A stretch of 64,000 nt of DNA from Alectoria sarmentosa (Eukaryota; Ascomycota; Lecanoromycetes; Lecanorales; Parmeliaceae): positions 1 through 64,000 of the forward strand of contig WOGZ01000108.1 in assembly GCA_009733775.1 (NCBI GenBank). Direction: 5' to 3'. Numbering within the stretch: the stretch's first letter is position 1; every line of letters starts with the position of its first letter. The translations under genes and the position numbers were made by a program. Positions 14,004-26,069 of this stretch are shown here, one piece after another. The notes below the pieces were generated by a model. It did not search any database. It worked only from the letters and a program-made list of their open reading frames with translations, and was not told the origin of the DNA.

Positions 14004-14394
14004 GTCAAATACGGACAACACCGTTACGACATACGATTCTCACGTCTATTATGAGCCCCCGAGGCACGTTTCGAATTCAGCGATCATCAGCGATTATCAG
14101 CGACCGGAGCCCTGTAAGAAACAGGTATGGCTTGGATGGCTTGGGTGGCTTGGGGTTTGGAATGGTTTATGGGGTATCAGGTACGGAATGTGTGAAGGAT
14201 GATCGATTGCGGTGTCATGTGACAAGGATTGTCAAGATGGAACAGCAGCAAGGCCTGCTACAGAGAAGAATGTGGAGACGCACATATACCGCTCAGTGTG
14301 CGTCTCAGGATTCTCAATCAAAAGGATGATTGCGATAAGGAATGGCTATGGAGGGATCTGCCATGAGGACATGGCGATGTGAAGGAGGGGGTAG

Positions 14395-14557
14395 TGTCAT
14401 GGTTCCAGCTTACCTTCCTACGGCGCACGGCCCGATTGGGCTTAGCGCCTTGACGCTATCTACATATTCGGCTTCACAGCATGTATTATCTCTTCATAGC
14501 TATTATTCCGTGCATACCGAAATACAAGCATTCAGCATCATTTTCGGTTCCCTGACA
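14395..14557 (+). repeat. Right LTR of the miniature element (163 bp)
   Basis: Partner of 13631-13793, preceded by the purine tract at about 14381-14391. Followed by the TTACA target duplication. Confidence 0.9.
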
Positions 14558-16759
14558 TTACATTTCGTTGAAGACATCTTTTTGAAAAGAAATGCGATAA
14601 ATCTTAAAATTTCATCGTTTTCTTTTTATAATAATATAACGATTATTATATAATTAAAAGCATCAGTTTTCAATCACGTCTTTTTGTTTAAATCGAAATA
14701 AGCAAATATAAGTGTTATAATGAACGTTTTTTTAAATGTATCAAATGCGCGTTATTTTAAATCATTTTTCGTTTAAGAATATATAAAGTTTTTTTCTTAT
14801 TCGATATGTGTGAGATTGATAAAAAATGCGACGATTTTTAAATATTTTGAAATAAACTTGCGATAAAAATTAACAAAGTTTAAAAATGTTTACACATCTT
14901 TAATATAGCGAGGCTCTTTTCATTATATAATCGTGTCGATTTTTTTGAAATTTATTTCGATTTCGTCGATAATGATGATAAGATTAAGATATTTAATTCG
15001 AGTGATATGAAAATCGCATTTGTTGATGTCAAAATAAAGATTAACTTGTTAAAGTTTCTTTAAAACCTTTTTTATGTGAAAAACGTGCTCTTTTTTAATA
15101 TTATTATAAATGAAAATATCGTCAAAATACGTTATATAAAAGACGTTCAAATATTTTTTCAACACGTTATTAATAAATATTTAAAATGTGATAAAAGCGT
15201 TGCATAAATCAAATAACATTATTATATATTTATAAAAATCATATCTCGTGAGAAAGATTTTTTTTTTTTATAATCTTTTTTTATTCGAATTTCATTAAAG
15301 ATAATTATAATATCGAATTTGCTATAAATTCGAGTTGTATAAAATTTGACAAAAATCTTCTTGATTAGCGGCGATGCGTTTCGATTGAGAATGATAAAAA
15401 TATTAAAAATTCGATAATCGATATAAAACTTAAATTTTTCATTCGATTTCTTTATAATCAAAACGAAGACGATATATAAAAATGTGTTAAATCGAATATA
15501 TTTCTTTTTTAACATTTTATTAATATATTCTTTAATTATTAATGTTTATTTCTTAAACATATTATAAACTTTTTTCGCAAATGATAAAGCCTTTTTTTTG
15601 AAATGTATTTCGTGATTTATAAAGCGATTTAATAACAATTTGTTTATTTTCGTGAGGTTTTATATTTTAATTCACTTGTGATATATTTTAAATACGCGCT
15701 TTTTCAATTTTTTCAAAATAAAAGATTTCTTTTTCATTTTATTAAAAAACTTTTTATAATCGTTTGTTATTATCGCAAATACGTTTATCGTAAACTTTGT
15801 TTTTTCAAAAGAAGAAGATTAAAACAATTATTCGAAATTTTAAAATCACATTGCGATGACCTCATTTTTCGATTTTTTTATCATTTTCATAAATGCGAAG
15901 ACGAAGATTTCCGCTATGTCAACGTATTAAAAAAGATTTTTCGAATAAGAAATCTCTTGATTCTTTTTATCATTGTGAATTGTTATAAATTTATTATATA
16001 ACAAATAGTGTGATATGCAATGATCAAAATTGAGCGTGATAATTTTCTTTTTGAATGAAATATAAAAGTCGTGTTGTTTCAATCATGACATTTTTAAAAT
16101 AATATCAAATTGTTTAAGTGCAATGATAAAACATCATAAATTTTTCACGTGATCTTCGATAATCAATTTGATTAAAATCATATATGTGATATTAAATGTA
16201 AGTTTATTATCTATTAAACGCAATCTATAAGATTTAAATAAGATTATTTTTAATAACTTGTTTTTTATAATAAAGGTAACGTTTATAAAGTTATATATAA
16301 AAACTTCGATATTCGTAAAACAATCGACTTTGATAACACCCTTATTAATATGAGCTTATTCACGAAAATTTAATTATTATTTGTATTGTAATAATGTTTT
16401 AATAACGACGATATAAGCGAAAAATGTGATTAAAGCGAGTGTAAGATTTTCGTCTTTTAACTCTTTAATTTTTATATATAAACGCTTTTTTAAATCCCTA
16501 ACGACGACTTGATTAAAAACATTTAATTTTTCGATTTCTTAAAAAATTTAATAAACTTTTGATTCTTCGTTTCGATTTTTATAATCTTTATTATAATTTT
16601 AATTTAATTTTTATTAAAAGACTTTGCGTTTTAATATAATGCATTATCATTATTAAAACGATAATTAATTTTAAAACATTTTTAATAACGATTCTCTTTC
16701 ACGATTCGATTAATTAAAGTTTTTAAATAATGATATTTAATATCTTAATATAAAAAGTT

Positions 16760-17290
16760 TTATTTAAAATTGTCTAATCGATTATTGCTTTTTTCTTTAT
16801 CGAAGAAAAAATTGTTATTGCGTATTAATAATTTAGCGAATTCTTCAATTGTTTTTTGATCGCCTTTAAATTTGTTATCCTTATTTGAAAATGTATTATT
16901 AATGATTTTCAAATCTGCGATGATATAACGTAAGCGAACGATTATGTCTCGAAATGAAATAAAACTTTTATTGAAAATTCGATATTTCAATCGTGTGTTG
17001 ATTAATCGTTTTAAGTTAAACATTTTCAAAATATTTATATAATTTAAAGAAGCGATAATTGTATTGAAACGAGCGTAAAAGATTTCGAAAAACTTCTTTT
17101 TATCTTTAACATTCATATCGAAATTTGAATTATGAAATTCAGCATTTGATTTGATAAATTTGTTATATATTTCAAATATGCTTTTTAATTTCTTAATTAT
17201 TTCGTTTATCGTGAAATAAGAGTTGTGATAAATTATATTTAAATGAGTTTTAATAATATCGAATATCGTATTTTTATAATAATCTCTCAC
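16760..17290 (-). pseudogene. Gag-like ORF fragment of the second gypsy element
   Basis: A 176-codon open frame, the longest in the AT-rich block. It is very rich in Ile, Asn, Lys and Phe, as expected after C-to-T decay, and carries a charged, helical pattern typical of retrotransposon Gag capsid regions. It lies upstream of the RT remnant on the same strand at the right distance. No zinc knuckle is visible in it. The survival of 176 codons without a stop in a RIP-mutated region is chance or partial escape. Family assignment is by position and composition, not by a clear motif. Confidence 0.5.
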
Positions 17291-17740
17291 ATAATCGATT
17301 TTATCGAATTTAATAAAAAATTATTCAATATTTTATTTGAATTTCGCATAAAAATGTATACGTTAATCGTTTCATTTATTACGATCTTTTTTGAAACTCT
17401 CAAAGTTTTTCACGTTCGGGTAATGTTTATTAATATTGATAATAATTTTCATATTCGTAATACTTATTTTTATAATAGATATATAATGTCGATTTTTTTT
17501 TTTTAAGAAATTGATAAGAGGAGCGTTATTATAACGTGAACGAATCTTTATATAATGTTTCTTCGCATCGAAGTTTATTAATTCTTTCTCATATGATTGT
17601 TGCATAATCGCAGCGATAATTTTAAATTGTTCGTTTTCATGATATAAATTTTTCGTTATTGTACGATATTTATCTCGCAATCGTCGAATTCTCGTCGCAT
17701 TTCCTTCTTTTTTGATAATATAAATGTTGATATTTCTCAA

Positions 17741-20700
17741 TTAATGAGTTAAGACACGAATTTTTTTTTTGATTTCATTTGTTTCTTTGTCGATTTGTAT
17801 GTTTTTTTATTAAAATATAATTAGGTTTTCTCGACAGATTTGAATATTTTTAATCATATTCTTGAGTGCATCACGTTATTTTTCAAAAAATTTAATTGTA
17901 TTGTTAACGAAGTTCTCGAATAAATTGATAATTGCATAAACAAAATTCGCGTCGTCTTTAATAATATTCGTCAGTAACATTTCATCCTGAAAATCGTTTA
18001 ATTCGATAATGAATCTTTTGACGCGTCGATATAATTTTTTTTAACGATTTTCGAACATTTTCGATTGAGCGTCTTTTGACGATTTCTTTATTATGTTAAA
18101 TGAAAATGAATTTTCATAATTCGAGTTTTAATCATCTTCATCGAAATTATCAAATAATAAAAAGTATTATATTTCGTTTGTTACATTTATTACGATGTTT
18201 TAACTTTGACTTTATATTTTAACAAACTTTAATATAAGCGTTGTTTTCGAATTTATAAAAAAGCTCGATGAGGTGTCGACTTCATCTTTTATTCATAATC
18301 TCAATTTTTCGTAAATGAAAAACTTTAACGTGATTATAATTGAGATTTGATTATTTGCAAGATTAAAGCGATCGCTCTCTTTTAATTGATCTCGCGAATT
18401 CATTAATTTAATTCGCGTCTTGAATTTTTGACGTATTATCATCAAAATGTTGATGTTATTATGATTGATACGTTTCTTTAACTAAGATACACCTTTAATT
18501 TCGTTAACAATTCGTTATTGTTTAAAAGAGAAATAAATAATATTATATTAAAGATTTAATATGTGTATAATAACTTATATTGATAATATGTAAAGAATAT
18601 TATTTATAAAAAGTAATTATAAAAAGCGATATCGTAAAGAAGATGCGCACTCGTTAAGACGCTAGATCAAATATAGATTAGCGCAAATATGAAGGCATAT
18701 CGAACGTATCGGGCATATTAAATACTGATGCAAATATGACACAGACATACAAAGAAAGAAATCATGATAATCAAATAAAATTATTGAAAATTTCTACGTT
18801 ATTCGTTAAATGAATGGAAATTTAATAACGTTATTTAATTATTTAAAGTAAACGATGATTAATAATAAATGCAAATAAATGTACGTTAAAATATTAAATT
18901 GTGTATTTAATTAACTCTTTTTAAAAAAATAAACTCATAAATTAATTACGATACGTTTCTCTTCAATTTATTACGAAATTTAATAAATAATTTCTTGATA
19001 AAGTAATCACAAATAATTATATTTAAATTATAAATTTCTTTAATGCTATAATCATCGTCGATTTTCTTTTATTAAATATATTATCTTCGATTATTTAAGA
19101 AAAACAATTTATATCAAACGTTAAAAAAATGATGATAATCAAAAAAAGATATGCGGTTTTTAAACTTGCGATTCAAACTTCCCTCAAAAAACAAAAGAAG
19201 ATTAATAAATAGTTTATAAATAATGCTATTAATGAAGTGAATAATCAAATAAAAAGATTTATTGCATAAAAAAAAAGAGGTTATATAACGTGAAATAAAA
19301 GAAACGCAACGTATAAAAGAAATATTATAAATTACAATCGAAAATGCTATAATAATGTTATTAATCACGATCGATATAAAAGACTTTAATTTCATTTATT
19401 AAATCGCAGACATTTTTTTAAATGAGAAAAAAACGCATATATATATTATTTTAAGTGAGAAATATAAAGATAATTAATTATAAAAATAAATAAATGAAAG
19501 AAAAAAGTAATTGCGAGAATATATTGAAGATAACGAAATAATATAAATAAAAATAATTATATAATAATACAATAAATTTAAACATCTCGCATTAAAAAAA
19601 TATTTAAATATGTTTTTTCAAAAAAGATTGTAAAAGGGATATAGATTTCACATTATCGAGATCGAAATTATGTTATTTTTTTTATAACGAATCTATTATC
19701 TTCGTTTTTTAATCGTTCAAAATATTATAAAAATGACATATATTTTAAATATTGTTTTTAAAGACGTATAAGAATACATCTTTCATTGATTGTATAATTA
19801 TCGAAATCGTTAAAAAATATGTGATTTTTTTTTCCCCGCATTTAAGAAGTACAATAAAAATAACGAAATAAATTAAATAATTATAACGTTTTATAAATAA
19901 GTTAATCATAAAAACATGTTTAATATATTTAAATGTCTCACTCATTGAGTTAGATATGTTTAATAATTTCTTTATATCGCGATCGCAATCTCGTCTCGAA
20001 ATTTGTTTATTTTAATATTAAATATAAAATTGTTTTAAAAAAACTTTACATCGTTTACATTATTATTATTCAAAAACTTAAATATGTATATATTTTCATT
20101 ATTCACTCGATAATATAAGATAATGAAATTATATAACGCTATAAAATCGAATTGTATTTATATTTAAATTAAAATATCGAATTTAATTGAGAAATTTATA
20201 AATAAAAAACGTTTTTTAAATATATCGAATATTTTTTTAATAACATTACGAAATTATGAATATCGTAAATTGAATAATTTTTTTGCATTCTTAAATCTCA
20301 AATTAAATTTTAATTGTTTTTTTTAAATAATATCGTATTTTCATATACGATATCAACAAAAAATCGCAATTCGAATATTTAGCGTCGATCAAATAATATT
20401 TGTCTTATGAAATTATAAATCTTTTATAAAATATAACGTTTTATAATATTTTGAAATCGTGTGTAAAGTCTTTTCATTTCGATAATATATAATGAAATAA
20501 AATATTAAATTTATATATAACGAATGTTAAAAATTACACGTAAAACTATAATAGTGTTTGAACGTGATTTAAATGAAATTTTAATTATGAGATTTGGGGT
20601 ACGAATGTATGTATATAAAAGTAAAAGATTAAATTATAACTTGACACGCTAGTGTAAAGCTGAGTTATAAAACTAGTCTTGATTTATGATGTTCGCAATA

Positions 20701-21480
20701 TCGATCTAAGAACTGCTAATCTCGAATTATGATAACGAGTATATTTTAACTTCATTTTTTCTTTTTATTTCGTTATAATATACACGCTTTTATTAATATA
20801 TATATATTAATATATATATTATTAAATGCTCTTAAACAATCATTTAAATAAGATATAAATTTGAAATTTGAGAATATTTTCGAGGGCGTAAGATAAAGCG
20901 CTTTTAACAATCGTATTATATATTTATAAAGCACGATAAAAGCATCAAAAATCTTATAAAAAAAGCGAGATATCGTGTTATTTAAATGTTGAAAACGATT
21001 ATATATCTTTTTATTATAAATATTATATTTTTTAAAATATATAAATATAACGACTTTTTTCGCAATGTTAATAATACGAAGCGATGCTAAATTAATATAA
21101 TTAAATAATTAATTTAAGAGTTTATTTATAATATAAAAAAATATACGAAAAAAGTTTTATATAACTGCGAAATGATTATTTAAGATTTTTTATATATATA
21201 TATAATCAAAAAAAATAAACGTTTTCTTCTTTTTTTTATTATAATAAAAAGAATAATACTTAATAATAATAAAAATAACATTTATCGCTATTTTTTTAAA
21301 TTGAGATTCATTTATAATAGAAATAATATTATTATTTCGATCATAAATGTCGATTATTTGTGTATTTAGCTTATATTTTCGTAAAAAACATGAGTAAACC
21401 CATGTTTTTGATATTTTCAGATTGCAATAATGAAATATGGACGAAAATATGATCGCAATACGATACCCTGTATATATTAC
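17741..21480. other. Gene-free AT-rich, RIP-like sequence
   Basis: Very AT-rich DNA with only short, biased ORFs. No gag, RT or integrase motif could be read. It probably holds further transposon relics and perhaps the missing 5' LTR of the neighbouring gypsy element. A simple ATTAATATATATAT-type palindrome lies near 20795-20825. The change to balanced composition happens at about 21,480-21,530. Confidence 0.6.
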
Positions 21481-21529
21481 ACGCTAAGATGAAAATATGT
21501 AGATCATATTTTGAAAATATGTGGTTGCA

Positions 21530-22277
21530 GAAGTAGGCCTTAGGCTAACATGCCATCTTTGTCTGTCAGTCTCTGACCGTTGCATCCTGAGCTGCAGTGT
21601 CCGAGTCCAGAAGTGTTCCCGATCGACATTAGCGTACACAATTGGCAAGCAGTGAGCACGAATAAGGGTCGACGACCAATAGCTGATACGACATACGACA
21701 CGTGATTGGCGTCCAAGCGCAGGAACCAGGGATCAAAAAGGCGTCAGAGGGTCTCAAGATTTAAATTCATCGTTTGCTTGGCGCTTCACCAACTGTTTGC
21801 GACCGCCGACCATGTAGGTAGGTACGCCAACCTCAGCGTCAAACCCAAAATCCTCTTCGCCTTCCTCACTCCTCTCAGCGATCACCCCCCTACGATGCTT
21901 GAACGCATCTTTGACGTGCTTCGTCATCTTGGCAGGCTTTGACGCGTGGCGATGATGCTTATAAGGAACAGCATCCAAGGTTACCGAGATGCCATGTTGG
22001 GCTGGGGACTAAGGTGAATCTACTTGGTCAAAAGCGGTCCCACCAGTCGTCGAGCCGCCCGGATTCGCCAAGGTTGTGGGAGATCTAAGAGGAGAAATAG
22101 AGCAAGCCGACAATCAGCTGTCAGGGGGAGCGACTATCGGGCGCCCCTCGATCCGCCCAAATTTGCGGTTCCAGATATACAGCAACTTGGAATCACGGGG
22201 AGTAGTAACGACGGTCTTTGAAGCTATATGCTAAGGCTAGCAAGATACAGTCTAATTAAATGTTATTCTGGTCGTTC
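21530..22277. other. Gene-free transition zone next to the isochore
   Basis: Balanced composition resumes here. Short ORFs on both strands overlap each other, lack recognised domains and have no splice structure that I could join. I see no gene. Confidence 0.5.
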
Positions 22278-23107
22278 CTACGCCGAACATTGCTCTATGA
22301 CTCTGATAAGGTCCTCCTTCCTCGACAAAAAGGGACAATGTCCCCCTCCCATGCGTTCCACTCTCCATTTATCGGTCTTCACTTTTGGCAACATCATCCC
22401 TTCCAACATGCCAACGGCCGGATCTTCGGTACAAAGAAGATACGTGATCGGAACTTCAAGGCCGTAGCAAGTGTTACTCACTGGCATTGTGGACGGAATA
22501 GCGGACTGCGGAAGTAGAAGAGAGGTCCAGTGATCTGCATCTTGAGCTGAGAGGTCGCTGTAGAAGATGGCAGAAATGTTCACGGGCCGGAGGACAGTGC
22601 CCTAATGTCATTGCATACTTCCTGTCAGCAGACCAACGCGATGATGCTGGCAGAGGAACAGGGGTCCTGAGAAAAGGGGCGAGCAAGACTCACCTCGGCC
22701 TCTGCCCAAGGCGGCAATCCTCCGCCCAAAGCATCCGCAAGCGCTTTCCCCTCCTCTACGAGTAAGGCCGCGATGAATAGCACATGAATGACACCACCTT
22801 TCTTTCCCCCGTTCGCTCGCTCGCTCTTCTCTAGTCCGGTCACAGTCTGACATGCCGGTACCCCACCGTACGAATGTGCCGCCACTACTACATCTTTGCC
22901 TTCCTCTTCGATCAATTTTTCGAGTACAGAGCGAATGGCTTGGATGTCGTCGGTGAGGGTCGCAGTGGCGGCTTGGGCACCGATACTGGGGAGGGAGACG
23001 GTGACACTCGGGTAGGAGGATTTTTGGAGGAGCTCGGTGATTGGGATGAAGTGTTTGGGTGTGTGGAAGGCTCCGGGGACGAAAACGATAGTTGGTTTAG
23101 AGGACAT
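22278..23107 (-). CDS. Alpha/beta hydrolase fold protein (two exons)
   Basis: Predicted soluble alpha/beta hydrolase of the small esterase-like group, about 245 residues. Exons on the minus strand are 23107-22694 and 22601-22278, with a 92-nt GT-AG intron (gtgagt donor, ttag acceptor) that keeps phase. The N-terminus has the strand-loop FVPGAFHTP (oxyanion-hole region). The nucleophile elbow AHSYGG gives Ser79, and TEDP (Asp198) and GGGHCPFLS (His226) complete the triad. Start is taken at the ATG before SSKPTIVF; upstream frame continues only through a TTG. Such proteins hydrolyse small esters or act in natural-product pathways; the substrate cannot be told. It lies about 0.8 kb from the AT-rich block and beside a methyltransferase and a prenyltransferase. 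Confidence 0.82.
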
Positions 23108-23544
23108 GTTGGGGGAGGAACGAGAGTGTGAGAGATTCGGATGGGAATCGTTGGAGACGATCAAGGATGAGAATGGTATAGGTCGTGCGTACTCCCTTCA
23201 CGTCGAATCAAGTGTCTTGGTATATATTCAAGCTGAGAAATTGTCCGGGTTGGAGCCTACTTTCAGAGGTCCCTTTGTAAGACATTACGCAAGCATCAGT
23301 CTACATTGATACAAGCTCTTCCCTGCAGACAATTACGTGGAGGATGCCACATAGGGCTTCAAGGAGCTGAATTCAGAAGCGGCAGGATTACTGCATCGAT
23401 TCCAGATGAGGAAAGACCTGCAAACCCCAAAAAGAGTGGGTACCAGCCCAACTAATAAAAATGGTATTTGGTATCGAAACAAATTACCTCCTAATACGAC
23501 ACATGTAAGATATGAATTTATTGTTCCCCATGCATAACGCATAT

Positions 23545-24621
23545 CTACACAGACGTCCTTCCTACCACAATCTGCAGAGTCTTCTCAATACTTCCCCCCT
23601 GCCGCACCTCAGCGTACACAGCCTTCGCAAGTTGCCGCAGCTTGTCGCCACTTCCAGGCGGGCCTTTGACGTCGAGGACATTCCGCGAGTATTCTTCTGC
23701 AAGGACCAATTCCATTTCCATCCACATGCGCGTGTGCCAGCGGTGCTCATGGAGTCGATATGCGTCGACGTGTGTAAAATTTTGGTCTCTGAAGGTTTGA
23801 GGGAGAGCAGCGACCCAGCTAGAGCACGTCGATATTAATGGCCCGCCCCAGTTTTACTAGAAGGAAAGGAGGGATAGAGAAAATGTGCAGGACTTCATAC
23901 TCAAAAGGCTTCTGCACTTTGATAAATTCGGACATCGCCGTGAGGTTTACTGTACTAGCAGAGGCATTGCTAGTTACAATCTTCTGCGTATTCTGATCAT
24001 ATTCTTCCCATTGCAGCCAACCTCCTGGTTCTAATGCTGTCAGTGAATGATTCTACGATTTCAAAGGTCGCCAAGAACATTTCACACATACTCAAGAGTC
24101 TCATGCAGTGATTCAAAAACGGCTTCGGATCATTCTCATTTACCACAATAAGAAAAAGCCGAAGATGAACGATGTCGTATTTGCCTACCAGGTGCTCTGG
24201 CGGCTCCTTCGAAGCGTCCAATGCTTGCAGTGACACGTTCTGAGGCAGCCACTCTACTTGTGGGTATCCAGATGCTGAGATGTCGAAGCCGTCGAGTTGG
24301 ATTGAAGATGGCAGGTCTTTTGCAAGGTCTAGGAGCCAGGCGCTATTTTGAGATATCAATCATAACAAGATCACTGAAATCTTGGTCGGTGATTACGTTA
24401 CCCAGTCCCCGTACCCACATCGGCTATCTTGAGGTCTTTACCTTCCAGTGGGATGGAGGGATGAATAAGATAGCCTAAGGTCTCTTTCCAGAGGTAGTGC
24501 TGACACTGGAGTCTATAGTTGGTCCTGATGTCAGTGATTGACCTTTCAGCTTCTGGACCGATAGTCAATACCTCGTTGCTTCCACATAGCCTCTGCCTAA
24601 AGCATACCCATCGCTGGCCAT
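23545..24621 (-). CDS. SAM-dependent methyltransferase (fungal UMTA-like), five exons
   Basis: Class I SAM methyltransferase, 275 residues. Minus-strand exons: 24621-24572, 24524-24402, 24342-24092, 24030-23901, 23818-23545. Introns are 47, 59, 61 and 82 nt, all GT-AG and phase-consistent. Motif I is ADVGTGTGAW (residues 51-60), followed by GFDIS (77-81), LVGKYDIVHLRLF (109-121) and PGGWLQWEE (143-151), the usual order of this fungal family. Many members sit in secondary-metabolite clusters and methylate O, N or S of small molecules; others are of unknown role. It is transcribed in the same direction as the hydrolase, about 440 bp upstream of it. The acceptor substrate is unknown. Confidence 0.85.
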
Positions 24622-26069
24622 GGTTGTTTTGGCAGACTGGCTCATATATGCTTAGTATATGGACATTGTGGGCTCAAGATAAGTCAGACAAGGCTAAGTT
24701 AGTTCTTGTCTTTTCAGGTTTCCATACAGCCATTGTAAACTACATTGAATGGATTCGTATCCTAAGGAAACCCTGGTCTTGTTTACGACCGCCTCCTTGT
24801 CATCAGACCTTCAAGTGCTTACTCACATGACGCCATGCCAGATGACATTTGGGTTTTTGGCGCTGATGGATCTTCAACAGAGGCACTAGAGTACAAAATT
24901 AGGTAGATGTGCATAGCTGAAATGACCAAGCGCACATTGATATCTGTGGTGGTGTGGGGATGGGAGTCAACGTCGTGTTCGGGGGGGGGGGCCTAGTATG
25001 CAACTAAGCCCGCAAAGCCTATACTCTAGGTGAGTTCTAGGGGTCTTCTACCCGAACAAAGCATGAGCTCCGCTGCGTCTAAGACTTAGCTCCGGGAATT
25101 AGGGACCCCGGAGCTAATGGGTGTGGCACGATTAGCCTATTATGTAGGTAGCCTCGCAGATTTCCCCAAGGAATCCATCCGGTACCCACCGATAATCTTT
25201 CAAGGGAAAAAGCAACGTCCACGTCTCCACTTGAAAGTCACCGATTCGTGTCCCAAGCGTTCCGTAGCTGCGATCCCAGGACAGATGATTGGTTACCTCT
25301 TCTGCTAGACCGCAGGCCCTGGTTACTATCGAACAGGGATTCCATACCATCTTTCTCCTCCACGGAAGATTAGTTACGATCAGGCTCTCCATAGGTTCCA
25401 AGTCTTTTCAACGAAACCTGGCAGGAATCGGATCCGATTGCCTAGATTATTATACCCAGGTGTAAGGCTTCTTCCTCAATTCTTGTTAGATTTGTACGTT
25501 CAAGGATTCGACATGCTTGGAAATAAAAGAGGATGCATGTCTGGTTTGTCGTATTTGCACGCGGCCTTGCAGAAATCGCACTCGATTGCTTGATTCGTGG
25601 CCCAGTCAGCTGATAGAGAAGAAGGCCGTTCGCAATCATCTCATCAGTCCTGTTTCGGGATGAGTCTTATACCTCGGGCCTTTCTCTGGTTTCCGGGGAA
25701 CTAATGTCCCCAAGGAGTACTGAGTACAGATGCACCACGACCTATCAACACGTTCTAGTCTCTCAGCCCCGTCAATTCACGTATGTCAACGGCCGAGTCC
25801 TTCGACTAGTCATCGCCATCACATGGAAGACACCACCAAATGCTCAAGACGTGGATCACTGTTGATTGGCCATTCATCTGGACCGGTGTGGCAGTTTCGT
25901 TTACTATTAAGATGACTTGTCAAACATGAGAGAATGTCTACTTTTACTAATGACAAAAAATTTATTTGTCGACATGTGGTAGCATCTCATCGCTTGGGTA
26001 TCTTGACTCCTCTTGCGTCAATATCTAGTCACAAAAGCGTCTTCCCTCTATTCTCACCTCACGAACAAA
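24622..26069. other. Intergenic, no gene seen
   Basis: Short ORFs on both strands without motifs. A run of 10 or more G lies near 24980. The interval separates the minus-strand methyltransferase from the plus-strand prenyltransferase, so both promoters must be here. Confidence 0.5.

Larger units (their letters stand above)
13631..14557 (+). mobile_element. TRIM/SMART-like miniature LTR retroelement (non-autonomous)
   Basis: A 927-bp element with two 163-bp direct repeats at its ends (13631-13793 and 14395-14557), each starting TGTCATGG and ending TGACA. It is flanked by an exact 5-bp duplication TTACA (13626-13630 and 14558-14562). A purine tract GAAGGAGGGGG lies just before the right repeat. 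The 601-bp interior has only short overlapping ORFs without recognisable gag or pol motifs, so it must rely on other elements. Its base composition is balanced, in sharp contrast to the AT-rich gypsy remnant around it. Orientation is inferred from the purine tract. The insertion splits the RNase H region of the second gypsy element. A primer-binding site is not clear. Confidence 0.88.
12200..17740 (-). mobile_element. Second minus-strand Ty3/gypsy element, RIP-degraded, interrupted by a TRIM
   Basis: Minus-strand remnants in gypsy order: gag-like ORFs at 17740-17372 and 17290-16760 (176 codons, no stops), reverse transcriptase from 15515 to about 14900 (with KSNEKFKFYIDYR and FDDIFIY near 15.1 kb), RNase H split by the miniature element at 13631-14557 (KMSSTKCNY continuing as YDIYNKELM), and integrase near 12.31-12.40 kb (a FETNNQIEN block matching HPxTDGQTE). 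Outer LTRs were not found, so the ends are approximate. Its RT differs clearly from the one at 8.5 kb, so it is another family or an old relative. Too many stops for activity, apart from the long gag frame. Confidence 0.7.

Noticed and set aside
13984..14329. Two overlapping ORFs (72 and 92 codons) inside the miniature LTR element
   Set aside because: They overlap in different frames, contain tandem-repeat translations and show no gag or pol motif.
24960..25000. G homopolymer as a possible regulatory element
   Set aside because: A plain G-run with no partner structure; also found near 27627 and 52640, so probably simple-repeat noise.
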